From: Pseudomonadota bacterium
GTDB taxonomy: Bacteria > Desulfobacterota > Desulfobulbia > Desulfobulbales > SURF-16
DNA: 12,451 nucleotides
Direction: 5' to 3'
Assembly (NCBI GenBank): GCA_030597865.1
Contig: JAUVQZ010000065.1
Location: 1 to 12,451 of the forward strand
In this document: piece after piece, positions 1-6,257 of the stretch
Position numbering within the stretch: the stretch's first letter is position 1
Layout of the letters: each line of letters begins with the position of its first letter
Notes under the pieces: model-generated
What the model saw: the letters and a program-made list of their open reading frames with translations, nothing else
The model's database searches: none
Told to the model about the DNA's origin: nothing
Position numbers and translations under genes: made by a program

Positions 1-265
1 TATCCTTCAAAGGCTCATTACGGGCAAGCTGGGTGTCCTTGCTGGAAAGATAGATTACCTGACCACCCATGGCGTACATGGCTGATTCAAAGGATACCCT
101 GGTGCGGGTTGAGGGTTTTTCAAAGATCATGCCGATGGTCTTGCCAATCAGCTGTTGATGGCGGAGACCTGCCTGGGCCTCTTTTTTTAAAACCAGGGCA
201 CGATCAATATAATGCCGCAGGGCCTCTTTGTCGAAATCCCAGAGGGATATAAGATGTGTTGTCAT
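1..265 (-). CDS. argF: Ornithine carbamoyltransferase, N-terminal part (truncated by window edge)
   Basis: Transfers the carbamoyl group from carbamoyl phosphate to ornithine, giving citrulline in cytoplasmic arginine synthesis. Reading leftward from an ATG at 265-263 gives 88 codons before the edge. The protein begins MTTHLISLWDFDKEAL, the usual start for this family, and near residues 54-64 carries KPSTRTRVSFE, whose STRTR is the carbamoyl-phosphate-binding loop of transcarbamoylases. The following MYAMGGQVIYLSSKDTQL matches ornithine rather than aspartate transcarbamoylase as I know the family. The start has no convincing ribosome binding site (upstream bases are A/T-rich), but the reading frame further up does not look like this family. 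It lies 329 bases downstream of argD on the same strand and beyond a terminator, so it may have its own promoter. The ornithine-binding C-terminal domain is outside the window. Confidence 0.93.
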   Translation of the reverse strand, partial: MTTHLISLWDFDKEALRHYIDRALVLKKEAQAGLRHQQLIGKTIGMIFEKPSTRTRVSFESAMYAMGGQVIYLSSKDTQLARNEPLKD

Positions 266-594
266 TGTTTTATTGGAAAGAGATAAGGGGCAACTCAAAT
301 CAGGCAGGTGGGCCCGAAGCCTTTACTCGCCGTTTCATTGTTATCTAAGAGACTCCAGATGCCTCATTAATCAAGAACCCACAAGGGGGATAATGCCGGC
401 CTCTCAACAGGCGAAAAACCTGGCTCTGCACCAAATAGGCATCAATACAATTAATCCCTTTAATTTGAAAGTTCTTTTTGGTCGCCTTGGAAAAAAATCA
501 CATTGAAGCCAACTTATGCATCATGCCCAGGGTGAACGACCATAAAAAAAGGCACTGGGATATCCAGTGCCTTTTTACTTTTTCCTGTTGAACA
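266..594. other. argD-argF intergenic region, no gene recognised
   Basis: This 329-base stretch separates argD from argF. Its argD-proximal end holds the hairpin terminator at 544-577. The rest is more A/T-rich than the neighbouring genes. A minus-strand frame without stops (roughly 344-510) has no good start codon or ribosome binding site, and a plus-strand frame of 92 codons starts inside antisense argF; neither resembles a family I recognise. I could not find a convincing -35/-10 pair for argF on the minus strand, nor an ArgR-like palindrome. Confidence 0.5.
544..577 (-). terminator. Rho-independent terminator after argD
   Basis: A perfect hairpin: GGCACTGG at 551-558 pairs with CCAGTGCC at 564-571 around a 5-base loop, and flanking A5 (546-550) and T5 (572-576) extend the stem. 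On the minus strand the stem is followed by seven U residues (complement of 544-550), 18 bases past the argD stop codon. The structure is nearly symmetric, so it could also stop plus-strand transcription, but no plus-strand gene ends here. It implies that most argBD transcripts stop before argF. Confidence 0.85.
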
Positions 595-1782
595 TCACAG
601 ATTTGAAAAGATCTCTTCCACGACTGAGGACATGGCATCGATCTCTTCAATACTGACAGTGAGAGGCGGCGTGCAGCGGATCACCTTATCGCCGGCCAGG
701 GTAACCAAAACCCCGGCCTTAAACAGGGAGGAGACAATCTCCCCTCCCCTGTCTGCGATACTGTCATCCAGGATGAGTCCCTGGATCAGGCCACGGCCGC
801 GAACCCCTCGACAGAGGCGATTATACTGGTCGGCAATGGACTTGAGAGTTTTGTGGAGATGCTCACCCCGGGTCTTGACGCCCTCCAAAAAGCCGTTGCT
901 GGTCATGGTCTTGAGCACGGCCACGGCCGCAGCGCAGCCAACGGGGTTGCCACCAAAGGTGGAGCCATGGTCACCGGGCTGGAAGGAGGAGGCCACCTTA
1001 TTGGTGGTGAGCATGGCGCCGATGGGCATGCCATTACCTAAGGCCTTGGCGCAGGTCAGGATGTCGGGTCGTATATCATACTGTTCGTGGGCGAACAGGG
1101 TGCCGGTACGGCCCATGCCCACCTGAATCTCGTCCAGGATGAGAAGAATCGAATTCTGGTCGCAGAGGGTGCGGATGGCCTGGAGGTATTCCTTGTCCAG
1201 GGGGCGGACGCCGCCCTCACCCTGCAAAGGCTCAACCAGGATGGCGCAGGTTTTGTTGGTGATCAGCTTCTCCAGGGCCTCAATATTGCCGAAGGGGGCA
1301 TGGTAGAAGCCGACAGGCAGGGGCTCGTAGCCCATGTGGAATTTACGCTGCCCTGTGGCCGCCACCGTGGCTAGGGTGCGTCCGTGAAAGGAGCCCTCCA
1401 GGGAGATGACCTCAAAACAACCGGTACCGCCATGCTTTCTGGCTAATTTAATGGCGGCCTCGTTGGCCTCGGCGCCGCTGTTGGCCAAAAAGACCTTGTC
1501 GGCAAAGGAGTTGTCCACCAGCATGCCGGCCAACTCTATCTGGGGCAGGGTGTGAAAGAGGTTGGAGGTGTGGACGAGTTTTCCGGCCTGGCGGCAGATG
1601 GCATCGGTGACCACCGGGTGACAGTGGCCCAGGCTGCAAACAGCGATGCCGGAGATAAAATCGAGATACTCATTGCCTTCGGCATCCTTGAGGCGGCAGC
1701 CTTCGCCCTCCACCATGACGGCAGGATGGCGGCTATAGGTGTTAATAAAGAGCTCATTACTGACTTCAATCAAGTTTTTCAT
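595..1782 (-). CDS. argD: Acetylornithine aminotransferase
   Basis: A PLP-dependent class III aminotransferase that converts N-acetylglutamate semialdehyde and glutamate to N-acetylornithine and 2-oxoglutarate in the cytoplasm. The 395 residues are the usual family length. Visible motifs: NSGAEANEAA (about 101-110, phosphate-binding loop), SFHGRT (131-136), LDEIQVGMGRTG (216-227, with the cofactor-contacting Asp217), CAKALGNGMPIG (244-255, with Lys246 as the expected Schiff-base lysine), and HGSTFGGNP (272-280). The ATG start overlaps the TGA stop of argB in an ATGA junction, and GGAG about 8 bases upstream of the start, inside the end of argB, serves as ribosome binding site; translation is probably coupled to argB. 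A strong terminator follows. In some bacteria this enzyme also acts on succinyl-diaminopimelate in lysine synthesis; the sequence cannot decide that, but the argB neighbour supports the arginine role. Confidence 0.96.
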   Translation of the reverse strand: MKNLIEVSNELFINTYSRHPAVMVEGEGCRLKDAEGNEYLDFISGIAVCSLGHCHPVVTDAICRQAGKLVHTSNLFHTLPQIELAGMLVDNSFADKVFLANSGAEANEAAIKLARKHGGTGCFEVISLEGSFHGRTLATVAATGQRKFHMGYEPLPVGFYHAPFGNIEALEKLITNKTCAILVEPLQGEGGVRPLDKEYLQAIRTLCDQNSILLILDEIQVGMGRTGTLFAHEQYDIRPDILTCAKALGNGMPIGAMLTTNKVASSFQPGDHGSTFGGNPVGCAAAVAVLKTMTSNGFLEGVKTRGEHLHKTLKSIADQYNRLCRGVRGRGLIQGLILDDSIADRGGEIVSSLFKAGVLVTLAGDKVIRCTPPLTVSIEEIDAMSSVVEEIFSNL

Positions 1783-2660
1783 GGGATAATCTCCGTGCCA
1801 ACGCCGTCCCGGGTGAAAATTTCAAGGAGTAAGGCATGGGGGACCCGACCATCAAGAATATGGGTCTTGCCCACCCCGCCGTTTAAGGCGTCCTGGCAGC
1901 AGCGAATTTTAGGAATCATGCCGCCATCGGCAACGCCTGAGAAAATAAGATCACTGGCCTCCTGCATATCCATGGAGGAAATGATCTCCTTGGCCCTATC
2001 AAGGACCCCGGTCACATCGGTGAGCAGGATCAGCTTCTCCGCCTTGAGCTCGGCGGCAATGGCCCCGGCCACCAGGTCAGCGTTAATATTATACGTCTGA
2101 CCCCTGTCGCCGACACCCACCGGCGCAATAACCGGGATAAAATCCTTGCTGTCCAGGGTGAGGAGAACCTCAGGATTGACATGGGTTACTTCCCCCACCC
2201 GGCCCAGATCAATGAGCTCGGGCGGCGCGTTTTCCGCCAGGGATTTCATGATCTTCATCTTGCGGGCCTGGATCAGGTCGCCGTCACGGCCAGACAGGCC
2301 AATGGCCCGGCCACCATGATAATTGATGAGGCCGACTATCTCCTTATTGACCTTGCCCACCAGCACCATCTCCACCACATCCATGGTCTCGCCGTCAGTG
2401 ACGCGCATGCCATCAATATAGTTGGACTGGATATTCATCTTCTTGAGGAATTTATTAATCTGGGGGCCGCCGCCATGAACAATCACCGGATTAATGCCGA
2501 TGTATTTCATGAGAATGATGTCCAGGGCGAAGTTTTTTTTCAGCTCCTCGTCCACCATGGCATGGCCGCCATATTTAATGACCACGGTCTTGCCATAAAA
2601 TTCTTTGATATAGGGCAGCGATTCTATAAGAATCCGCGCTGTTACATTTCCGTCCTGCAT
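1779..2660 (-). CDS. argB: Acetylglutamate kinase, arginine-sensitive type
   Basis: Phosphorylates N-acetylglutamate with ATP, the second step of arginine synthesis. The 293-residue protein carries the amino acid kinase fold motifs: KYGGHAM (29-35, catalytic lysine Lys29), VHGGGPQI (61-68, substrate loop), GMRVTDGETMD (84-94), GLSGRDG (121-127), YNINADLVAGAIA (190-202) and GGMIPK (246-251, Lys251 near ATP). Before KYGG it has an N-terminal helix (about residues 8-24, ARILIESLPYIKEFYGK) that is present in hexameric, arginine-inhibited kinases such as those of Pseudomonas and Thermotoga and absent from the E. coli enzyme. I therefore infer feedback inhibition by arginine, which usually goes with acetyl-group recycling by ArgJ. 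AAAGGA about 9 bases upstream of the ATG is a good ribosome binding site. It is the first gene of the argBD unit and diverges from lptA. Confidence 0.97.
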   Translation of the reverse strand: MQDGNVTARILIESLPYIKEFYGKTVVIKYGGHAMVDEELKKNFALDIILMKYIGINPVIVHGGGPQINKFLKKMNIQSNYIDGMRVTDGETMDVVEMVLVGKVNKEIVGLINYHGGRAIGLSGRDGDLIQARKMKIMKSLAENAPPELIDLGRVGEVTHVNPEVLLTLDSKDFIPVIAPVGVGDRGQTYNINADLVAGAIAAELKAEKLILLTDVTGVLDRAKEIISSMDMQEASDLIFSGVADGGMIPKIRCCQDALNGGVGKTHILDGRVPHALLLEIFTRDGVGTEIIP

Positions 2661-2775
2661 ATCGATTGATCCTTTATTGGTAAAAGCCTTGGGGGGTATT
2701 CTGAAACCACCCCAGGCCTATGTGGCTAAAGGGCTGAAAATCCTCCCACCGTTGCAAGCTGCCACGATACCATAA

Positions 2776-2794
2776 AGTGACAAAACTGGTCACT
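2776..2794. promoter_or_regulatory. Palindromic candidate operator AGTGAC-N7-GTCACT
   Basis: Perfect 6-base arms (2776-2781 and 2789-2794) spaced by 7 bases, lying between the divergent argB and lptA genes. The form fits a dimeric regulator site. It resembles a CRP/FNR half-site pair (GTGA...TCAC), but the spacing is longer than the 6 bases normal for that family, and it does not look like an ArgR box. The regulator and the gene controlled are unknown. Confidence 0.35.
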
Positions 2795-2917
2795 AAAAGA
2801 CGTTTCTGGGCCATTCAGCCCCCAGGTTTAGGGATGTGCTGAACGCCTGTCTGACTAAGTCCTTGCCCCTCAGTGGCCATTGTTAAAAAACAGGGCCTTT
2901 TGGCTAAATCACTACTT

Positions 2918-2948
2918 TTGTCTTGCAATTTGGCTGCCAACTTTTAAT
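2918..2948 (+). promoter_or_regulatory. Weak candidate sigma-70 type promoter for lptA
   Basis: TTGTCT (2918-2923, 4 of 6 to the -35 consensus) and TTTAAT (2943-2948, 5 of 6 to the -10) are spaced by 19 bases, longer than the ideal 17. Transcription would start near 2955, giving a leader of about 30 bases to the ATG at 2985/2988 and ruling out the more distal start codons. This is a visual match only. Confidence 0.22.
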
Positions 2949-2987
2949 CTTATGGAAGAACATCCCTTTTCTAAATTGGTGACAATG

Positions 2988-3611
2988 ATGACCCTGCGGC
3001 TGCATTCATATCTCTTCTTCTCCTGTCTGGCCCTGCTCCTCATGCCAGTGGCTGGCCAGCAGGCCCAGGCCAGCCCGGAACTAGGCCAAAAGATCCCCCT
3101 CCATATTGAGGCGGACAAGATGACATCGTTGGAAAAACAACGTGCCGTTGTTTTTTCCGGCAATGTCAAGGCCAGGCAGGGTGAACTTCAAATCAACTCG
3201 GATGAGATGACGGTGTATCACGCCGAGGAGGGGGCCCAAAATCAAGGCGGCCAGCAGGGCCAGGCCCAAATCGAAAAAATGCATGCCAAGGGCCATGTGG
3301 AGATTATCCAGAACGATTTTGTTGCCACCGGCGATGAGGCTGAATATTTTTCCACCACCGGTAAGGTTATCATCACCGGCAACGCCAAAATTATCCAGAA
3401 TAACAATATGGTAACCGGCCACAAGGTGGAGATGGATCTCAACGAAGGCTCCACGGTCATCATCCCTGATGGCAAAAATAATGGCCGGGTGGTGGGTTAT
3501 TTTTACCCGGCCAATGCCGACCAAAAAGACGATGATGCCAAGGATAACAACGGCGATGAGCAGGTTCCAGCCCAACAACAGGACACGACCCATGGCGATA
3601 CTGGAAACTAA
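2988..3611 (+). CDS. lptA: LPS transport periplasmic protein LptA (OstA-like)
   Basis: Periplasmic bridge protein that carries lipopolysaccharide from the LptBFGC inner-membrane complex to LptD in the outer membrane. The chosen ATG at 2988 (or the adjacent one at 2985) has GGTGA just upstream and starts a clear signal peptide: a Leu/Phe-rich core (about 8-22) ending in GQQAQA before SPELG, so cleavage is likely near residue 28. The mature part holds the OstA/LptA beta-jellyroll pattern: IPLHIEADKMTSLEKQ, AVVFSGNVKARQGELQINSDEMTVY, then repeated strands HAKGHVEIIQNDFVATGDEAEY and GKVIITGNAKIIQNNNMVTGH. The last 30 or so residues are acidic, rich in Asp, Asn and Gln, and probably disordered. 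The 207-residue length is slightly above the E. coli protein. The end overlaps lptB by 20 bases. No lptC-like gene precedes it here. Alternative upstream starts (TTG 2880, ATG 2952) lack ribosome binding sites. Confidence 0.9.
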   Translation: MTLRLHSYLFFSCLALLLMPVAGQQAQASPELGQKIPLHIEADKMTSLEKQRAVVFSGNVKARQGELQINSDEMTVYHAEEGAQNQGGQQGQAQIEKMHAKGHVEIIQNDFVATGDEAEYFSTTGKVIITGNAKIIQNNNMVTGHKVEMDLNEGSTVIIPDGKNNGRVVGYFYPANADQKDDDAKDNNGDEQVPAQQQDTTHGDTGN

Positions 3612-4314
3612 GGATATCGTCAAAGAGTATAATAAGCGCCGGGTGGTTGATGGTATCAATCTACGGGTGGAGACCGGTTCCATCATCGGCATGCTTGGCC
3701 CCAACGGGGCCGGCAAGACCACCTCTTTCTACACCATTGCCGGTTTTGTCCGGCCCACCTCTGGCACGGTGCTCCTGGACGGCAGGGAGATCACCGGGCT
3801 GCCCATCCATAAGCGGGCCCTGCTCGGCATCTCCTACCTGGCCCAGGACCCTTCTGTCTTTAAGAAGCTCACTGTGGAAGAAAACGTCCGCATTGTCCTG
3901 GAGCCCCTGGGTGTGTCGCGCAAAGAGATCCGTCAGCGCACCGATGAGCTCATGGCTGACCTGAAGATCGAGTATCTTGCCAAGAATATGGGCCACGCCC
4001 TGTCCGGCGGTGAACGGCGGCGGGTGGAAATTATGCGGGCCCTGGCCACCAAGCCACAGTTTATCCTCCTTGACGAACCCTTTGCCGGCATTGACCCCCT
4101 TTCAGTGGCTGACCTGCAGGAAATTATAAAGAAGCTAAAGAAAAAGGGATTAGGTATATTGATATCAGACCATAATGTCCGCGAAACCCTGTCAGTCTGT
4201 GATTTCGCGTACATTGTCAACAGCGGTCGAATCTTGACAAGTGGTACGGCTGAAGAAATAATTAATGATGATGCGGCCCGGGAAATGTACCTGGGCCATG
4301 ATTTTTCCATGTAG
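3592..4314 (+). CDS. lptB: LPS export ABC transporter ATPase LptB
   Basis: Cytoplasmic ATPase that powers extraction of lipopolysaccharide from the inner membrane through LptFG. The 240 residues match the family length. Motifs in order: Walker A GPNGAGKTT (36-44), Q-loop around Gln85 (YLAQDPSVFKKLTVEEN, typical of LptB), signature LSGGERRRVEIMRAL (137-151), Walker B FILLDEPFAGID (157-168) and switch His194 in ISDHNVRETL. The start was set at the ATG at 3592, 20 bases inside the end of lptA, because it gives the usual MAILETKDIVKEYNKR beginning and has AGGA 8 bases upstream; a longer frame opening at 3469 would only add translated lptA in another frame. Translation is probably coupled to lptA. 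The permease genes lptF and lptG are not in the window. Confidence 0.97.
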   Translation: MAILETKDIVKEYNKRRVVDGINLRVETGSIIGMLGPNGAGKTTSFYTIAGFVRPTSGTVLLDGREITGLPIHKRALLGISYLAQDPSVFKKLTVEENVRIVLEPLGVSRKEIRQRTDELMADLKIEYLAKNMGHALSGGERRRVEIMRALATKPQFILLDEPFAGIDPLSVADLQEIIKKLKKKGLGILISDHNVRETLSVCDFAYIVNSGRILTSGTAEEIINDDAAREMYLGHDFSM

Positions 4315-4343
4315 GCCGTCATCACGGCATGCGGGCAGGATAA

Positions 4344-5807
4344 ATGGCACTGGAACTAAGACAATCTCTCAAACTCTCCCAGCAGTTGGTAATGACGCCC
4401 CAGCTCCAGCAGGCCATCAAGCTCCTGCAGCTGGGGCGGCTTGAACTTGTTGACACCATCCAGCAGGAGATAGAACAGAACCCAGTCCTTGAGGACGATT
4501 TTTCAACCCTTAACGGCGAGGCAGCCACCCCGCTGGTCGAACCCGCCCCTGACCAGGCTGTCCTTGCCCCCAGCGAACAGACAAAGGAGGTCAACCTTGA
4601 AAACCCGTCAAACATCAACGATATAGACTGGGCCAACTACGCCAACGAATATGAGCCCATCTCCTCCTACCGGCCCCGGGGCGATAGTGAGGAGATGCCG
4701 TCCCGTCTCGATATCCTGAGCGAAAAGCCCAATTTGCAGTCGCACCTGCGCTGGCAGCTCGCCCTCACCGATCTCACCGATGGGGAAAAGGAGATCGGTG
4801 AAAACATTCTCGGCAACCTGAGCCGGGAGGGATTTCTTGAGGCGGACATTGCCGAGATTGTTGAGCAATGCGGCAAGGACGAGGATGATATTCAATATGT
4901 TCTCGAGGTCATCCAGGAGATGGATCCGGCCGGCGTTGCGGCCCGCAACGTCCAGGAGTCTCTCCTCCTGCAGCTTGAGCGTCTGGACCTAAAGGACGAC
5001 CTGCCAGCCGAAATAATCAAGGAGCACCTTCATTTTCTCGAGACCAAGAATTATATAGCCATTGCCAGGACCTGCCACCGTTCCGTTGACGATGTGGTGG
5101 CAGCGGTCTCCGTTATTGTCGGCCTTGACCCCCATCCGGGCTGGGCCTATTCAAACGAGGAGCCCCATTACATCACCCCGGATGTCACCCTGCAGAAGGT
5201 GGATGGCGAATATGTCATTCTCCTCAATGACGATGGCCTGCCCAAGCTCAAAATCAGCTCTTACTACCGTGACATCCTGAAAAAGAAGGCCAATGCCCCG
5301 GCCGAGACCAGGGAGTATATCCAGGACAAGATGCGCTCGGCCGCCTGGCTGATTAAGAGCATCCAGCAGCGCCAGAGGACGATCTACCGGGTCATGGAAT
5401 CGATCCTCAAGTTTCAGTACGACTTTTTTGAAAACGGGGTGGCCCATTTAAAGCCCCTGGTCCTGCGGGACGTTGCCGAAGATATCGAGATGCACGAATC
5501 AACAATCAGCCGGGTGACCAGTAATAAATACGTCCACACCCCCCAGGGCACCTTTGAGTTGAAATATTTCTTTACCTCGTCCATTGCCCGCAAGGGGGGC
5601 GGCGATGCCCTCTCCTCAGAGAGTATCCGCCAACGTATCCGCCAGATCGTCCAGGCGGAAAATCCGGACAAGCCCCTTTCCGACAAGGCCCTGGCCGAGA
5701 TCTTTGCCAAGGATAATATTAAGCTGGCCCGCCGCACCGTTGCCAAATACCGTGAACAGCTTGGCATTCTTTCCTCTAAATTCAGAAAAAAACCAAAACT
5801 AAAATAA
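4344..5807 (+). CDS. rpoN: RNA polymerase sigma-54 factor
   Basis: Sigma-54, which directs RNA polymerase to -24/-12 promoters and needs AAA+ activators to open DNA. The 487-residue protein is full length. Region I (1-50) is Gln/Leu-rich: LRQSLKLSQQLVMTPQLQQA and following. Region II (about 50-115) is acidic and variable. The core-binding domain follows from about residue 125. The C-terminal part has the DNA-binding helix-turn-helix (around VAEDIEMHESTISRVTSNKY) and the diagnostic RpoN box ARRTVAKYRE at 462-471. AGGA lies 3 bases before the ATG, a short but usable spacing. It begins 29 bases after lptB and ends 9 bases before ptsN, so it is within the same presumed operon. Its presence implies sigma-54-dependent regulons elsewhere in the genome. 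Confidence 0.98.
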   Translation: MALELRQSLKLSQQLVMTPQLQQAIKLLQLGRLELVDTIQQEIEQNPVLEDDFSTLNGEAATPLVEPAPDQAVLAPSEQTKEVNLENPSNINDIDWANYANEYEPISSYRPRGDSEEMPSRLDILSEKPNLQSHLRWQLALTDLTDGEKEIGENILGNLSREGFLEADIAEIVEQCGKDEDDIQYVLEVIQEMDPAGVAARNVQESLLLQLERLDLKDDLPAEIIKEHLHFLETKNYIAIARTCHRSVDDVVAAVSVIVGLDPHPGWAYSNEEPHYITPDVTLQKVDGEYVILLNDDGLPKLKISSYYRDILKKKANAPAETREYIQDKMRSAAWLIKSIQQRQRTIYRVMESILKFQYDFFENGVAHLKPLVLRDVAEDIEMHESTISRVTSNKYVHTPQGTFELKYFFTSSIARKGGGDALSSESIRQRIRQIVQAENPDKPLSDKALAEIFAKDNIKLARRTVAKYREQLGILSSKFRKKPKLK

Positions 5808-5816
5808 GCAAGAGCC

Positions 5817-6257
5817 GTGGGTAACCTGATCCAGCCGTCACATATAATCGGTGCCCTGGGCGCCACCTCAAAACGGGGAGCCCTTGCTGAAATGGCAGGG
5901 CTGTTAACGGATTTCGACCAGGACAAACTGGAGGCGGCCCTCCTTGACCGTGAGGCCGTGGGCTCCACTGCCATTGATACCGGTATTGCCGTACCCCACG
6001 CCAAGCTTGCGGCAGCCACCACGATCCAGGTCTGTTTTGGCCGCAGTCAGGCAGGGATCCAGTGGGGGGCTCCGGACCGCCAGCTCGTCCACCTCATCTT
6101 TCTGATGGTGGCGCCGATGAGCGCCTCGGAGCGTTACCTGCAGACCCTGGCAACCCTGTGCCGCTTTCTGCGCGACAGCAGCAACAGGCGTCGGCTTCTG
6201 AGCTCCACAGATGGGGAGCTTGTCCAATTTTTTGCTGCTACCAAGGAACTCCAATGA
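5817..6257 (+). CDS. ptsN: PTS IIA-like nitrogen regulatory protein
   Basis: A cytoplasmic phosphocarrier/regulator of the nitrogen-related PTS (EIIA-Ntr), normally phosphorylated on a histidine through EI-Ntr and NPr. The 146-residue protein starts at a GTG 9 bases after rpoN. The active-site region TAIDTGIAVPHAK places the phosphorylated histidine at His61, preceded by the usual LLDREAVGSTAI. The later HLIFLMVAPMSASERYLQTLATL (about 92-114) is the other conserved stretch of the mannitol/fructose EIIA fold. The ribosome binding site is weak, so coupling to rpoN is likely. The final ATGA overlaps the rapZ start. The hpf/raiA gene that commonly sits between rpoN and ptsN is absent, and no NPr gene is nearby, so its phosphate donor must be encoded elsewhere or it may act unphosphorylated. 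Confidence 0.93.
   Translation: MGNLIQPSHIIGALGATSKRGALAEMAGLLTDFDQDKLEAALLDREAVGSTAIDTGIAVPHAKLAAATTIQVCFGRSQAGIQWGAPDRQLVHLIFLMVAPMSASERYLQTLATLCRFLRDSSNRRRLLSSTDGELVQFFAATKELQ

Larger units (their letters stand above)
2661..2987. other. Divergent argB/lptA intergenic region with several inverted repeats
   Basis: This 327-base region should hold the promoters for argBD (leftward) and lptA-rapZ (rightward). It contains a 6+6 palindrome at 2776-2794, an inverted repeat TTCAGC (2814-2819) / GCTGAA (2838-2843), an alternative stem CTGGG (2806-2810) / CCCAG (2821-2825) that would compete with it, a short TTGGC-T-GCCAA palindrome at 2930-2940, and a bulged G/C stem at 2687-2716 in the argB leader. 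An in-frame extension of lptA to a TTG at 2880 or an ATG at 2952 is possible but has no ribosome binding site. No RNA family is recognised. Confidence 0.5.

Noticed and set aside
228..506. A 92-codon plus-strand frame across the argF start and the intergenic region
   Set aside because: It begins inside antisense argF, has no ribosome binding site and no recognisable domain.
344..510. Stop-free minus-strand frame (about 50 codons) between argD and argF that looks faintly protein-like
   Set aside because: No usable start codon or ribosome binding site, and I could not tie it to a family; it might be a gene remnant, but the evidence is too thin to call.
632..2669. Long plus-strand open frames opposite argD and argB (up to 182 codons)
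   Set aside because: They are antisense to two well-recognised enzymes with full motif sets, show no family resemblance, and reflect the high-GC codon pattern of the real genes.
2687..2716. G/C stem in the argB leader followed by CTTTT on the minus strand, possible attenuator
   Set aside because: Seven pairs with a bulge, a 15-base loop and only four T; too weak to call an attenuator.
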